Positions 44,068-53,865 of a stretch of DNA of 64,000 nt are shown here, in pieces. The notes below the pieces were generated by a model. The model did no database searches. It was given only the letters and a program-made list of their open reading frames with translations, and had not been told where the DNA came from. Both the position numbers and the translations under genes were made by a program. Origin of the DNA: an uncultured Prevotellaceae bacterium (GTDB lineage: Bacteria; Bacteroidota; Bacteroidia; Bacteroidales; Bacteroidaceae); NCBI GenBank assembly GCA_900313615.1, contig OMRP01000002.1, forward strand, positions 62,001 through 126,000, read 5' to 3'. The first letter of the stretch is position 1. Every line of letters starts with the position of its first letter.

Positions 44068-44733
44068 ATGAGAAGGATACTCTTCGTCATGGCGTTATCG
44101 CTTGCATGCATCGCTGTTTCTGCTCAGAACAACAATGAACAGAAACAAGGCAATGTGAGCGTGACACAAAGCGACGACATCAGCAATCTGGTCAACGGTC
44201 CCAAGAAACAAGAGCCCCAACAGGAGGCAACAGGCCAGAAGGACAACGGCGCCACACAATCCGACGCCCCCTCGCACGAGAACGCAGACAACAACGGCGA
44301 GCACCACGAGAGTGCTTCAAGTAGTTCGGAAAGCGACAAACCGCGTGAGCGTCCGCGTGAGCAACGCGAGAAGGAAAAGGAGGACAAGACGAAGATACCT
44401 TCGGAACGTGACTATCTGGACCGTTCCGGTGGTCCCGCCGACCTGAGCAAGAAAGTGGTTCGTGGCGGCAGGAAGGTATGGGGTTACCGCGTGCAGGTGT
44501 TTGGAGGCGGCAGTACCCGTGCCGACCGGCAGAAAGCGGAGCAAATAGGCAAGGAACTGAAAGAGAAGATGCCGAGCCAGCCAGTGTTCGTACATTTCAT
44601 CTCACCCCGTTGGACATGCCGCGTAGGTAATTTCCGCAAGGCCGACCACGCCAACACGCTGCTCAAGACGGTAAAGAAACTAGGCTACAAACAAGCCTGC
44701 ATCGTCAAGACCGTGGTAGTGGTGAGACATTAA
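44068..44733 (+). CDS. exported SPOR-domain protein
   Basis: A 221-residue protein with a signal peptide ending near VSAQ (about residue 19). A long low-complexity, charged linker follows (about 20-120, rich in Gln, Asn, Glu, Ser and Arg; RERPREQREKEKEDK). A C-terminal SPOR domain (about 140-215) reads WGYRVQVFGGGSTRADRQKAE, VFVHFISPRWTCRVGNFRKAD and ANTLLKTVKKLGYKQACIVK. SPOR domains bind glycan strands of septal peptidoglycan, so the protein is probably periplasmic and division-linked. It lies between tpiA and folE without clear functional coupling. Confidence 0.88.
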   Translation: MRRILFVMALSLACIAVSAQNNNEQKQGNVSVTQSDDISNLVNGPKKQEPQQEATGQKDNGATQSDAPSHENADNNGEHHESASSSSESDKPRERPREQREKEKEDKTKIPSERDYLDRSGGPADLSKKVVRGGRKVWGYRVQVFGGGSTRADRQKAEQIGKELKEKMPSQPVFVHFISPRWTCRVGNFRKADHANTLLKTVKKLGYKQACIVKTVVVVRH

Positions 44734-44736
44734 TAT

Positions 44737-44805
44737 ACCCACCCTAACCCTCCCAGGGAGGGAAAATGAAAACCCACCCTGGCCCTCCCAAAGGGAGGGA
44801 AAGAA
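44737..44805 (+). repeat. two copies of the GC-rich hairpin repeat
   Basis: Two ACCCACCCT lead-ins with CCCTCCC-AGGGAGGG and CCCTCCC-AAA-GGGAGGG lie between the SPOR gene and folE. Confidence 0.75.
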
Positions 44806-44838
44806 AATAAAGGGAGGAGAAGAGAAAAATAATTCCGA

Positions 44839-45432
44839 ATGAATCCAGAGATAGAATTTCGTGAGGGTCTAGAAGAACTGACCAACTGTTACCGACAGAT
44901 TATCCCCTTGTTGGGCGAAGACCCTGAGCGCGAGGGACTGCAAAAGACACCCATGCGCGTGGCGAAAGCCATGCAGGTGCTCACCAGAGGCTATACACAA
45001 GACCCACATAAGGTACTCACCGATGCACTCTTCGCAGAGAAATATAACCAGATGGTGATTGTCAAGGACATCGACATCTTTTCACTTTGTGAGCACCACA
45101 TGCTGCCATTCTATGGCAAGGCCCATGTAGCCTATATCCCCAATGGTTATATCACGGGATTGAGCAAGATAGCCCGTGTGGTGGATATCTACAGCCACCG
45201 TCTGCAAGTGCAGGAACGACTCACCCAACAAATCAAGGACTGCATACAGGAAACGTTGCATCCATTGGGCGTGATGGTGGTGATTGAGGCGAAGCATATG
45301 TGCATGCAGATGCGCGGTGTGGAGAAGCAGAATGCCATCACTACCACCAGCGACTTCAGCGGCGCCTTCAACCAAGCCAAGACACGCCAGGAATTTATGA
45401 ACCTGTTGCGTGGCGAGTCGAAGAGGATTTGA
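44839..45432 (+). CDS. folE: GTP cyclohydrolase I
   Basis: A 197-residue cytoplasmic enzyme that converts GTP to 7,8-dihydroneopterin triphosphate, the first step of tetrahydrofolate synthesis. Zinc ligands are in LCEHHMLPF (Cys and His) and [10 protein letters not shown] (Cys). Family signatures [12 protein letters not shown] and [10 protein letters not shown] are present. Length fits the Zn-dependent FolE-I type. folK is at the end of the ftsX operon in this window, so folate genes are dispersed. The following 330 bp is a repeat tract. Confidence 0.97.
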   Translation: MNPEIEFREGLEELTNCYRQIIPLLGEDPEREGLQKTPMRVAKAMQVLTRGYTQDPHKVLTDALFAEKYNQMVIVKDIDIFSLCEHHMLPFYGKAHVAYIPNGYITGLSKIARVVDIYSHRLQVQERLTQQIKDCIQETLHPLGVMVVIEAKHMCMQMRGVEKQNAITTTSDFSGAFNQAKTRQEFMNLLRGESKRI

Positions 45433-45442
45433 AAAGGGAAGA

Positions 45443-45690
45443 GTGAAAAGTCTTTTAAAGGAGTGAAGGAGTGAAGGAGTGAAGGAGTGGAGGAGTGAAG
45501 ACAAATGCATGGAGGGAAAAGTGAAGAGTCTTTTAAAGGAGTGAAGGAGTGAGGGAGTGGAGGAGTGAAGACAAATGCATGGAGGGAAGATGAAGGGCCT
45601 TTTAAAGGAGTGAGTGGAGTGAAGACAAATGCATTGAGGGATAAGTGAAGAGTGAAGAATCTTTTGAAGGAGTGTGAGGAGAAGGGTAAG
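45443..45690 (+). repeat. 62-78 bp tandem repeat, four copies
   Basis: TCTTTTAAAGGAGTGAAGG-type units start near 45451, 45529, 45598 and 45660. Each carries inner GGAGTGAAGGAGTG iterations and most carry the tail GAGTGAAGACAAATGCAT. The tail also occurs once near 51324. It occupies most of the 330-bp spacer between folE and the next gene. A minus-strand frame through it encodes only repeated Phe/Pro/Ser peptides and is not believed. Confidence 0.85.
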
Positions 45691-45762
45691 AGATTTGACA
45701 TAGAAAACCCAGGAGAACTTAGGAATCCCCTAGGAATACCTAATATAATAACAACAAAAACA

Positions 45763-46413
45763 ATGAAGACAACAAAGCATTTCATTTGGGCCATGTTCAT
45801 TGGCCTAGTGTCAATGATGGGTTTCACATCATGTCTCAGCGATGACAATGGCAACGACAACCAAAACAACCAATACCGCGAGCTGACAACGTTGGAGAAG
45901 GAGCTTGCCGTCACCTCTGCAGCCGGCAACTACACTGGCAAATTCTATTTCTATAACAGCGAAAGCAAAGCGGACTCCGTTGAGACGAATGTAACCATCA
46001 CCGCCAGCGACTCGGTACTCACCACGACAATACCCAAGGAGGCCCTGCGTGCGTTCATTCAACGATTCAACGTACCTGAAACGACGCTTAACGTATTCGA
46101 CCAGTCACCCGCACCAGAGTTAAAGGGTGTGCTCCATCCCTACTGGAACCAATATCTGGAAGTCCTTTATACGTATATATACACTTACGTGAACAATACC
46201 GTAACGGTGTCTTTCGTCGTAGATGAAACCCCACATACGATCGAATACAAATTCAAAGACATTCTCTATGGCTTATATGGTGAGAAATACTTATGTTATG
46301 CCGAATATAGCAACAAGGTTTTCGCCTGTAACGTATTGCTTGAGTCCATCAAACTTGATGATAATCTCTTCCCTATCAACGCTTGCATGAGCCTCAACGT
46401 GAAGAAGCCATAG
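45763..46413 (+). CDS. lipoprotein, DUF4840-like
   Basis: A 216-residue lipoprotein with lipobox FTSC (about Cys24), followed by an Asn/Asp-rich linker. The mature domain (about 40-215) opens with YRELTTLEKELAVTSAAGNY and has beta-rich segments (GKFYFYNSESKADSVETN, SVLTTTIPKEALRAFIQRF, YKFKDILYGLYGEKYLCYAE). This pattern resembles the Bacteroidales DUF4840 family; I am only moderately sure. Function is unknown. A longer frame begins at 45652 inside the repeat tract but lacks a signal peptide start, so ATG 45763 is chosen. A GC-rich hairpin lies 20 nt after the stop. Confidence 0.75.
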   Translation: MKTTKHFIWAMFIGLVSMMGFTSCLSDDNGNDNQNNQYRELTTLEKELAVTSAAGNYTGKFYFYNSESKADSVETNVTITASDSVLTTTIPKEALRAFIQRFNVPETTLNVFDQSPAPELKGVLHPYWNQYLEVLYTYIYTYVNNTVTVSFVVDETPHTIEYKFKDILYGLYGEKYLCYAEYSNKVFACNVLLESIKLDDNLFPINACMSLNVKKP

Positions 46414-46433
46414 GAAACCTATTGCAACCAAAG

Positions 46434-46458
46434 CCCCTCCAATTTCCAGTTGGAGGGG
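46434..46458 (+). terminator. hairpin after the DUF4840-like gene
   Basis: CCCCTCCAA (46434-46442) pairs with TTGGAGGGG (46450-46458) around a 7-nt loop. The U-tract is missing, so activity as a terminator is uncertain. Confidence 0.55.
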
Positions 46459-46502
46459 TTAGCATTGCAGCCTACATGGTAATTATCTAAACTCATAAAC
46501 TC

Positions 46503-47255
46503 ATGAAGTTAATTTCCTGGAACGTCAATGGACTGAGAGCTTGCATGGGCAAAGGGTTCGAGGACTCCTTCCGCCAGTTAGATGCCGATTTCTTCTGTCT
46601 TCAAGAGACAAAGATGCAAGCCGGACAACTCGACTTACAGTTTGATGGCTACGAGTCGTATTGGAACTACGCCGAGAAAAAGGGTTATTCTGGCACGGCC
46701 ATTTTTACGAAACATCATCCCCTATCGGTGACTTACGGCATGGGTGTGGATGAGCATGACCATGAGGGACGTATCATCACCCTTGAGATGGAAACATTCT
46801 TCCTTGTGACAGTCTACGTGCCTAATTCACAAGATGGGTTACGTCGTCTCGACTACCGCATGCAGTGGGAACGTGATTTCCTGACCTATCTCCAAGAACT
46901 TGACGAGAAAAAGCCTGTGGTGGTGTGCGGTGACTTGAACGTGGCACATGAGGAGATTGACCTGAAGAACCCGAAGACGAACCGACGCAATGCTGGTTTT
47001 ACTGACGAGGAGCGCGAGCGTTTCACCATCTGGCTTGAAAGCGGTTTTACCGACACCTTCCGTTGGCTCCACCCCACCGACATAATTTATTCGTGGTGGT
47101 CGTACCGTTTCAAGGCACGCGAGAAGAACGCAGGGTGGCGCATCGATTACTTTGTTGTGTCTGACCGCCTTCGTGAAAGTATCCAGTCTGCGAATATCCA
47201 CACCGAGATTATGGGAAGCGACCACTGTCCCGTGGAATTGGTGATTAAGGGGTGA
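46503..47255 (+). CDS. xth: exodeoxyribonuclease III (AP endonuclease)
   Basis: A 250-residue DNA-repair enzyme that cuts at abasic sites and trims 3' ends. The catalytic core is complete: [17 protein letters not shown] (metal glutamate), [27 protein letters not shown] (Asp/Asn pair), [22 protein letters not shown] and the final [11 protein letters not shown] histidine. Length is typical of the Bacteroidota ExoA/Xth form. It is preceded by a hairpin and followed 46 bp later by the DUF4251 gene on the same strand. Confidence 0.96.
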   Translation: MKLISWNVNGLRACMGKGFEDSFRQLDADFFCLQETKMQAGQLDLQFDGYESYWNYAEKKGYSGTAIFTKHHPLSVTYGMGVDEHDHEGRIITLEMETFFLVTVYVPNSQDGLRRLDYRMQWERDFLTYLQELDEKKPVVVCGDLNVAHEEIDLKNPKTNRRNAGFTDEERERFTIWLESGFTDTFRWLHPTDIIYSWWSYRFKAREKNAGWRIDYFVVSDRLRESIQSANIHTEIMGSDHCPVELVIKG

Positions 47256-47301
47256 GAAGTGAGAGTGCAAAGCCTAGAACAACTAAAGAATCACGACTGC
47301 A

Positions 47302-47841
47302 ATGAGAAGAAAATGTGTTTTTTTGATGTTTTTGGCCACTTTGGCAATGTTTTCCTGCACGGTTTCCAAGACGTCTCAAAAAAGGTCTGAACAACAAGCC
47401 TTGAAAGCACAGGTCATACGCCAACAGGTGGATGCACAGCATTATGAAATACGTGTGCGACAGGCTTTTCCGTTAGGACGCTCGCCTTTAACATTCTCCG
47501 AGTCCTTCTCACTGACCATTTCTGGTGATTCCATCATATCATACCTTCCATATTTCGGTCGAGTACACGGTTTCGCCAACGGAGGTTATTACCTAGATTA
47601 TTGGCCAGATGCCTACATCAAGACGTACAAAGGCAAAGCCCTGAACTTTACAGGAACCATTCGTGAATACCAAGCTACTTGGCCCAGCGATGAGAAGGTG
47701 CGAATCTCCATCATCGTAGAGACCGACGAAGATGTGTATCAATATGAGGTAGATGTGTTTGTCAACGGCTCGGCTAATATCAGAGTGATGTCACGTAAAC
47801 TAGATTATATCAGTTTCTCCGGCGAAATATTGGATACATAA
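47302..47841 (+). CDS. DUF4251 lipoprotein
   Basis: A 179-residue lipoprotein with lipobox MFSC (Cys19). A Gln/Arg/Lys-rich helix follows (22-45: SKTSQKRSEQQALKAQVIRQ) and then the DUF4251 beta-sandwich domain (about 45-175). The latter has the family landmarks PLTFSESFSLTISGDSIISYLPYFGRVH and PDAYIKTYKGKALNFTGT. The function of the family is unknown. It ends close to a strong hairpin shared with the convergent DUF5686 gene. Confidence 0.88.
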   Translation: MRRKCVFLMFLATLAMFSCTVSKTSQKRSEQQALKAQVIRQQVDAQHYEIRVRQAFPLGRSPLTFSESFSLTISGDSIISYLPYFGRVHGFANGGYYLDYWPDAYIKTYKGKALNFTGTIREYQATWPSDEKVRISIIVETDEDVYQYEVDVFVNGSANIRVMSRKLDYISFSGEILDT

Positions 47842-47869
47842 AGGTATGGCTAGCCATACAGGAGCAAAG

Positions 47870-47918
47870 AAAGTGGCAGTGGTAGTTATGGACCATCACT
47901 GCCACTTTTCGTTTTTTA
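47870..47918 (+). terminator. intrinsic terminator after the DUF4251 gene
   Basis: AAAGTGGCAGTG (47870-47881) pairs with CACTGCCACTTT (47897-47908), followed by a T-rich tract TTTTCGTTTTTT. It may act in both directions for the convergent pair. Confidence 0.85.
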
Positions 47919-47920
47919 TA

Positions 47921-49990
47921 TTACCAATCGCTGAATAGTTCGAAACCGAACCTCAATCCCATTGAGTCGTATTTTCCTTCGCTGAAGGCTGTGAAGAAGC
48001 CAAATGAGAAAACACGATTTGTGAAGCCATAGCCTATTTCCTCATAATGCTTGAGGTGTTCCGTCTTCAAGAAACCAAGATACAACCGTTCTTTCTCAAT
48101 GAAATGGCCAAAGAAAGGCAACCACGAAATGGCCATCAGGGGTGACTCGTAGGTAGCGTTGGCCCTCAAATAATAACTTGAGGTATTATACCATTTTCTG
48201 CTTAGCAATTCAAATTCGCCCGACCATTCATCGTTCCAACCACCAGGAAGGTTGTTCTCGCGAAAATTGGAATAATCCACAAAATTATACTTGTCGACCG
48301 AGGTGCTGTAAAATCCGCAACCCGCCCTAAGGGATAGGAAGCGCAGGCTTGGCATGTCAAAGATATGTGAAACGTCAAACTCCCAACGTTCATAATTGTT
48401 TTCAGAACGCAATATGCCCGTTATGCCACGTTCATAATCGGCAGTTATGACGGGACCGTTCCACCCCAATGGTCGGTACTGCAACTCGATATTGGGTGCG
48501 AATGAACGGTATGAAGCCCTCACGCCCAAAGCTTTGTATACCTTACGGTTGACGGCCGTTCTTCTATGGTAAGAAGCACCTACTTCAACACTCCAATAGT
48601 TGGAAATGTCATAATGCCCGTTGATATCTATTTTTGAATCCTTGAAATCATCGATATCCCCATTGCCTTGCCACTCTTCTATACCCATAACATCCAGCAC
48701 ATGCTGTGCCACTTCGCCGTTTGAGATGCGGTGTCCAAAGCCAAACTCCAGTTTCACCAACCCACCATGCTTCTTGTCGAAAGTGTACTCCACGGGCATA
48801 TTGAAATATAACTGTTTCACCTTGAAAGCATAGCCAAGTTTAATACGGGTGTATAGTTCCTGATTATCATTAAAATCGTAAGCCCCCCTCACATCAAAAC
48901 GGTAGGTAAAGCCATGCCTATTAGAATATTCCAAGTATAGAGGGTTCAGCAATGGAGAAATCCTGAACCACCCGCGATCGTCGACGCCGAAATTACCTTT
49001 TGTGCGGTTGAGGATATGGTCGCCAATCTTATCCCACAGCACATCTTTAATGAAATTGTTCTTTGAAGGTGTCTCCTCTTCCTGTTCCTTTTCCCTATTC
49101 TGTTGTTGCCTGCTCTCCTCACGCTTGGCATACAGTTCCTTTTCTTGTTCAGTAAGGCTATCGGGGCGCACCAAACTCATCAGCACGGGGTCATGGCTGT
49201 CAAAGAGCGTGTCGGGCAAGATAGAAGGTCGGTTGAAATGAGCCTGGTGTTTGGCGATGAGTCTATTGCCCAAAAGGGAGAAACGGGCATTAAGCGAACT
49301 CTTGGCAGGAAGGAGTGAAGCGTATCCTTCGTCACCCATACGCACATCGACAATGAAATTTATCATGTCGTATTCACCTTCAAAATGGGTGGATATAACA
49401 CGTCCCGTAGCACAGTCAACAATGGCAGTGCCCCTTACGGTCTGTGTGTTGAAGGTACGCGGTCTGAATCTGATTGAGGCCGTGCCGTCATGGAAAAACA
49501 CCGCACTATATTTATAGAAAAAACGGTTTGAGTAATAGAAAGGCGATAATACATTACCTCTAAACATCGTCTCATTGTAGATGTTCGGCATGAGATAAGT
49601 CAAGAGGTTGGGCATGGTCCTGCGATAGCGTTTCATAGAACTCAGTTCCAGTTGTCGCGTATCGCTTACCACTTTTCCTTTGTAAAACGTGATAGTGCTG
49701 TAATTTTCGGTCAAGAACTCTCTATCTTTGCCGTATGAGACATGGTACAGCGATGGCACACACATCAAAAGAGGATTGCGCTTGACGATAGAGTAATGAT
49801 GCCGCTCATAAACATTCGATGTGATGCTGTCAGGCTGTAGATGGAAGGAGTCGCAATAATGGAACATGCGTATTATCATATCTCTCTCCTTTTGTCTGTT
49901 CTGATGTTTATCTTGGGCCCACCCTTTCGAGGGCGCCATCGTCAACAGCACAAAGAAAATGATAATATGATAACCTGACCGGATTTTCAT
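47921..49990 (-). CDS. DUF5686 family outer-membrane protein
   Basis: A 689-residue exported protein with a signal peptide ending near GWAQ (about residue 26). The N-terminal half (40-290) holds the beta-rich DUF5686 region (FHPD-type spacing; GTAIVDCATGRVISTHFEGEY). A charged Gln/Glu linker (about 285-310) follows. The C-terminal half (about 330-689) has a series of alternating strands with an aromatic end (FGFELFSDW), as in an outer-membrane barrel. The role is unknown. The ATG lies only 4 nt after the -7 box TAATTTTG of the adjacent promoter array, implying an almost leaderless mRNA; the next in-frame ATG is far inside. Confidence 0.85.
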   Translation of the reverse strand: MKIRSGYHIIIFFVLLTMAPSKGWAQDKHQNRQKERDMIIRMFHYCDSFHLQPDSITSNVYERHHYSIVKRNPLLMCVPSLYHVSYGKDREFLTENYSTITFYKGKVVSDTRQLELSSMKRYRRTMPNLLTYLMPNIYNETMFRGNVLSPFYYSNRFFYKYSAVFFHDGTASIRFRPRTFNTQTVRGTAIVDCATGRVISTHFEGEYDMINFIVDVRMGDEGYASLLPAKSSLNARFSLLGNRLIAKHQAHFNRPSILPDTLFDSHDPVLMSLVRPDSLTEQEKELYAKREESRQQQNREKEQEEETPSKNNFIKDVLWDKIGDHILNRTKGNFGVDDRGWFRISPLLNPLYLEYSNRHGFTYRFDVRGAYDFNDNQELYTRIKLGYAFKVKQLYFNMPVEYTFDKKHGGLVKLEFGFGHRISNGEVAQHVLDVMGIEEWQGNGDIDDFKDSKIDINGHYDISNYWSVEVGASYHRRTAVNRKVYKALGVRASYRSFAPNIELQYRPLGWNGPVITADYERGITGILRSENNYERWEFDVSHIFDMPSLRFLSLRAGCGFYSTSVDKYNFVDYSNFRENNLPGGWNDEWSGEFELLSRKWYNTSSYYLRANATYESPLMAISWLPFFGHFIEKERLYLGFLKTEHLKHYEEIGYGFTNRVFSFGFFTAFSEGKYDSMGLRFGFELFSDW

Positions 49991-49991
49991 T

Positions 49992-50150
49992 TAGCAAAAT
50001 TACGAATAAATGAGAGAAAAACCAAATTTATTCGGATTTTTCCGAATGTGAGTAATTTATTCAAAATTACGAATAAATGAGAGAAAAACCAAATTAATTT
50101 GAATTTTTCCGAATGTGAGTAATTTATTTAAAATTACGAATAAATAAGCG
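49992..50150 (-). repeat. tandem promoter-module array in inverted orientation, about 2.3 units
   Basis: On the minus strand, -7 boxes TAATTTTG, TAATTTTG and TAATTTTA sit at plus 49995-50002, 50062-50069 and 50129-50136 (period 67). Each distal box forms TAATTT-TGAAT-AAATTA with its inverted partner. The -33 TTTG lies in CCGAATAAATTTGG (TTTG at plus 50023-50026, 20-nt spacer). The shared block GGAAAAATCCGAATAAATTT followed by GGTTTTTCTCTCA matches 41020-41240. The divergent DUF362 promoter abuts its far end. Confidence 0.9.
49995..50026 (-). promoter_or_regulatory. gene-proximal promoter of the DUF5686 gene
   Basis: On the minus strand TTTG (plus 50023-50026), 20-nt spacer, TAATTTTG (plus 49995-50002). 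Only 4 nt separate the box from the ATG at 49990. Confidence 0.75.
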
Positions 50151-50168
50151 AAAAAACAAATTTAATTG

Positions 50169-50176
50169 TATCTTTG
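50169..50176 (+). promoter_or_regulatory. -7 promoter box for the DUF362 gene
   Basis: TATCTTTG followed by CAGC, the same end as the other modules (compare CTATCTTTGCAG at 41228). It lies 99 nt before the ATG. It starts 32 nt beyond the outermost minus-oriented box, so two promoters are back to back. Confidence 0.7.
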
Positions 50177-50275
50177 CAGCATAATATCAGAAAAAACAAG
50201 GAAAGCCTTGAACCTAAATGAACCTACGACTTATCTCTGATAACGAAATCATTCATCCTAAAATAACAAAGTATT

Positions 50276-51289
50276 ATGAAAAGAGCATTTTTGTATTCAT
50301 TCGTTCTCTTGTTTGCTAGCATGGTCATGGCCTGCGGTGGCAAAGGGACGAAGAGTGAGAAAGTGGACAATAGCGAGGGCGACACGACGAAGGCATCGAC
50401 AGTGTACGTTACCCGCGACATCACGCCCGAAGCACTGGTGAAGATTTACAAAGCCTTGGGACGCACCGCAGAGGGACGCGTCGCCGTGAAAATTTCCACA
50501 GGCGAGGCCGGCAACCCCAACTATTTGCAACCCGCCCTCATCAAGATGCTCGTTGACGAGGTGAAAGGCACCATCGTGGAGTGCAACACCGCATACGAAG
50601 GCAAACGTATGACCTTCGCCGACCATTGGCAGACCATCAAGGACCACGGTTTCCTGCCCACTTTTAAGGTCGACCTGATGGACGAAGAGGGTGAGATGAC
50701 CATCCCTGTGCAAGACTCCACACACATCAAATACGACATTGTGGGCAAGCACTTGGCCAACTACGACTTCATGATTAACCTGGCACATTTCAAAGGTCAT
50801 CCCATGGGTGGTCTGGGCGGTGTGCTCAAGAATGCGAGTATCGGCGTAGCCTCGGCCAACGGCAAGGCATACATCCACACCGCCGGCTATCAGCAAGTGG
50901 TGGAAGGGCTGTGGAGCCATGTCGACGACCAAGACGGCTTCCTCGAGTCCATGGCCGCTGCGGCACAGGCCGTGCATAACTATTTCGATGGTGGCAAGAA
51001 GATTCTCTACATCGCCGTGATGAACAACATGACAGTGGACTGTGACTGCGTGGCCACTCCCGAGCCAGTGAAACTGAAGGACTACGGAATCTTGGCCAGC
51101 CTCGACCCTGTGGCACTTGACCAAGCCTGCGTGGACATCATCTTCAACATGGAGCCATCAGAGGGTAACGACAACAAGCCCCTCGTAGAGCGCATCAACC
51201 AGCAACATGGCACACATACCATTGACCATGCCGCGAAAATCGGTCTCGGCTCGAAGAACTACAAACTGGTAAATATTGACGAGGAGTGA
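50276..51289 (+). CDS. DUF362 domain lipoprotein
   Basis: A 337-residue lipoprotein with lipobox VMAC (about Cys20) and a short Lys/Ser/Thr linker. The DUF362 domain covers about residues 45-330. It has MLVDEVKGTIVECNTAYEGKR, INLAHFKGHPMGGLGGVLKNAS (a block typical of the family), AVMNNMTVDCDCVATPE and YGILASLDPVALDQACVDII. Many DUF362 proteins are fused to 4Fe-4S domains; this one has none and only a CDC pair. The function is not established. The GH3 gene follows after 96 bp of repeat-bearing spacer. Confidence 0.88.
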   Translation: MKRAFLYSFVLLFASMVMACGGKGTKSEKVDNSEGDTTKASTVYVTRDITPEALVKIYKALGRTAEGRVAVKISTGEAGNPNYLQPALIKMLVDEVKGTIVECNTAYEGKRMTFADHWQTIKDHGFLPTFKVDLMDEEGEMTIPVQDSTHIKYDIVGKHLANYDFMINLAHFKGHPMGGLGGVLKNASIGVASANGKAYIHTAGYQQVVEGLWSHVDDQDGFLESMAAAAQAVHNYFDGGKKILYIAVMNNMTVDCDCVATPEPVKLKDYGILASLDPVALDQACVDIIFNMEPSEGNDNKPLVERINQQHGTHTIDHAAKIGLGSKNYKLVNIDEE

Positions 51290-51340
51290 GGGAAAGGGAG
51301 TGAAAGGAGTGGAGGAGTGAGAGGAGTGAAGACAAATGAC
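51290..51340 (+). repeat. GGAGTGA tandem repeat
   Basis: gtgaaaggagtggaggagtg words, ending in GAGTGAAGACAAATG, the same words as the array at 45443-45690. Confidence 0.6.
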
Positions 51341-51385
51341 AAACCACCCCTAAATCATCAATTCAAAAAACATTAACACTATAAC

Positions 51386-53863
51386 ATGAAACGAAAAACC
51401 CTTATTCTATTACTGACACTGTGTGCGGGCAGCATGACAGCACAGACCAGTCGTCCTGCCATCCCCCGCGATGCGGCACTGGAAGCGAAGATTGAGAAGA
51501 CCCTCTCGAAGATGACTCTCGACGAGAAAGTAGGTCAGATGCTTGAACTGAACCTCGACGTGATGGGCAGCATGAAAGCCCTCAACCCCAAGGTGGACCG
51601 CACCAAGATTCGTCAAGCCTTGCAACAATTTGGCAGACCCGACGAAGACATCGCAAAAGTGCTCCAACTCTCCGACCAGCAGATTATCGACCAGTTGGGA
51701 CACTTCGGTTTCGACATCTATACTGGCGACACGAAACTGGAATGGAAACTGAATGAGGAGATGCTCGACACCATCATCTCGAAATGGAAAATCGGTTCCG
51801 TGCTCAATGCTCCTGGCACCCGTGCCCCCAGCGTGGGACAATGGCAGCAATGGATTCCGCTGATACAAAAGCTGTCAATGAAATACATCGGCATTCCCGA
51901 CATCTATGGTCTAGACAACAACCATGGCGTCACCTATGTGCAAGGTGGCACCCTCTTCCCCCAACCCATCAACCTGGCCGCCTCGTTCAATACCGAGTTG
52001 GCACGCACGGGAGCGGAGATAACAGCTTATGAAAGCCGCGCCGCCAACTGCCCGTGGGTATACAACCCCACCATCGACCTAGGACGTGACCCCCGTTGGC
52101 CTCGCATCTGGGAGAGTTTTGGCGAAGATGCCCTCGTCAACGCCCGTATGGTGGAAGCAGAGATTCGTGGTTACCAAGGCAACGACCCCAACCACCTCGG
52201 CCCCTATCATGTGGCGACGAGCGTGAAGCATTATTTCGCCTATGGAGCACCTTTCTCGGGCAAGGACCGCACACCCGCCTACCTGTCGCCGCAACTGCTG
52301 CGTGAGAAATATTTCGAGCCTTTCCGTGCCGCCGCCATGGCTGGAGCGCTGACGATGATGGTCAATTCTGCCAGCGTGAACGGCATGCCCCTGCATGCTA
52401 GTTATGAGTACCTGACGCAATGGCTGAAGGAAGACCTGCAGTGGGACGGCATGTTGGTGACCGACTGGGCCGACATTAACAACCTCTACACCCGTGAGCA
52501 TGTGGCCAAAGACAAGAAAGACGCCATCCGCATCGCTATCAACGCAGGTATCGACATGAGTATGGACCCCTACAGTGTCGACTTCTGCATCCTGTTGAAG
52601 GAACTGGTGAACGAGGGCAAGGTGTCGATGGAGCGAATTGACGATGCCGTGCGCCGCATCCTGCGCGTGAAATACCGTTTGGGACTGTTCGACCAACCCA
52701 ACACCGGTGGCAAAGGATATGAGAAATTCGGTTCGCAGGAGTTTGCCGACAAGGCCCTCCGTGCCGCCGAGGAAACAGAGGTGCTGCTGAAAAACGAAGG
52801 CAACCTGTTGCCCCTGGCCAAAGGCAAGAAGATTCTGCTCACCGGTCCCAATGCCAACCAGATGCGTTGTCTGAACGGCGGTTGGAGCTACACATGGCAA
52901 GGCAACAAAGCCGAAGACCTGTCGGAGCGCTACAACACCATCTATGAAGCCCTATGCAACAAATACGGCAAGGAGAACATCATCCTCGAGCAAGGCGTCA
53001 CCTATAATGAGGCAGGAGCCTACTGGCAGGAGAACGAGCCACAGATAGACCGCGCCGTGAATGCCGCCGCCCAGGCCGACATCATCATCGCCTGCATCGG
53101 AGAGAACTCATACACTGAAACACCCGGCAACCTCACCGACCTTTGGCTGTCGGAGAATCAGCGCAACCTGGTGAAGGCTTTGGCCAAGACCGGCAAGCCC
53201 ATCGTCATGGTGCTCAACGAAGGTCGTCCGCGCCTCATCGCCGACATCGAGCCACTGGCCCAGGCCGTGGTAGACATCCTTCTGCCCAGCAACTATGGTG
53301 GAGATGCCCTGGCCAACTTGTTGGCTGGCGACGCCAATTTCTCGGCCAAGTTGCCTTACACTTATCCGAAGGAAATCAATACCCTCATTACCTACGACTA
53401 CAAAGTGAGCGAGCAGGTATCGACGATGGCCGGAGCCTACGACTACGACGCCAAGGTGACGCAGCAATGGCCCTTCGGTTTCGGTCTTAGTTACACTACG
53501 TTCAACTACAGCAACCTCAGGGTGGATAAGAGCCGTTTCTCCGCCAACGATATCATTAACGTGAGCGTCGACGTGACGAACACAGGCAGCAAAGCGGGCA
53601 AGGAAGCCGTACTGCTCTACAGCAGCGACCTCATCGCCTCGCTCACGCCCGACAGCCGCCGTCTGCGCGACTTCCAAAAGATTTCGCTCCAGCCCGGTGA
53701 GCGTCAGACCGTCACATTCCAACTGCCCGCCAGCAGCATGGCATTTGTGGGTGGCGATGGCAAATGGGTGCTTGAAGAAGGAGAGTTTGTGCTCTCCGTA
53801 GGCGGTCAGACCACCAAGGTGGAATGCACCGAGACGAAGAAATGGGAGACACCAAATATTTGA
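51386..53863 (+). CDS. glycoside hydrolase family 3 beta-glucosidase-like enzyme
   Basis: An 825-residue exported enzyme with a signal peptide ending near MTAQ (residue 20). The N-terminal GH3 TIM barrel (about 35-430) has [35 protein letters not shown] and [23 protein letters not shown]. The nucleophile is Asp360 in LVTDWADI. The second alpha/beta domain (about 460-670) has [20 protein letters not shown] and the likely acid/base region. A fibronectin III-like domain (about 735-815) closes it. The likely role is release of glucose or related sugars from beta-glucosides in the periplasm; exact linkage is unknown. No other glycosidase lies beside it. It is probably co-transcribed with the DUF362 gene or has a promoter in the 96-bp spacer. 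Confidence 0.94.
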   Translation: MKRKTLILLLTLCAGSMTAQTSRPAIPRDAALEAKIEKTLSKMTLDEKVGQMLELNLDVMGSMKALNPKVDRTKIRQALQQFGRPDEDIAKVLQLSDQQIIDQLGHFGFDIYTGDTKLEWKLNEEMLDTIISKWKIGSVLNAPGTRAPSVGQWQQWIPLIQKLSMKYIGIPDIYGLDNNHGVTYVQGGTLFPQPINLAASFNTELARTGAEITAYESRAANCPWVYNPTIDLGRDPRWPRIWESFGEDALVNARMVEAEIRGYQGNDPNHLGPYHVATSVKHYFAYGAPFSGKDRTPAYLSPQLLREKYFEPFRAAAMAGALTMMVNSASVNGMPLHASYEYLTQWLKEDLQWDGMLVTDWADINNLYTREHVAKDKKDAIRIAINAGIDMSMDPYSVDFCILLKELVNEGKVSMERIDDAVRRILRVKYRLGLFDQPNTGGKGYEKFGSQEFADKALRAAEETEVLLKNEGNLLPLAKGKKILLTGPNANQMRCLNGGWSYTWQGNKAEDLSERYNTIYEALCNKYGKENIILEQGVTYNEAGAYWQENEPQIDRAVNAAAQADIIIACIGENSYTETPGNLTDLWLSENQRNLVKALAKTGKPIVMVLNEGRPRLIADIEPLAQAVVDILLPSNYGGDALANLLAGDANFSAKLPYTYPKEINTLITYDYKVSEQVSTMAGAYDYDAKVTQQWPFGFGLSYTTFNYSNLRVDKSRFSANDIINVSVDVTNTGSKAGKEAVLLYSSDLIASLTPDSRRLRDFQKISLQPGERQTVTFQLPASSMAFVGGDGKWVLEEGEFVLSVGGQTTKVECTETKKWETPNI

Positions 53864-53865
53864 AA

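Noticed and set aside
45189-45929. Minus-strand frame of 246 codons
   Set aside because: It overlaps folE and the repeat tract, and its product is repeated Phe/Pro/Ser/Thr peptides created by the DNA repeats.
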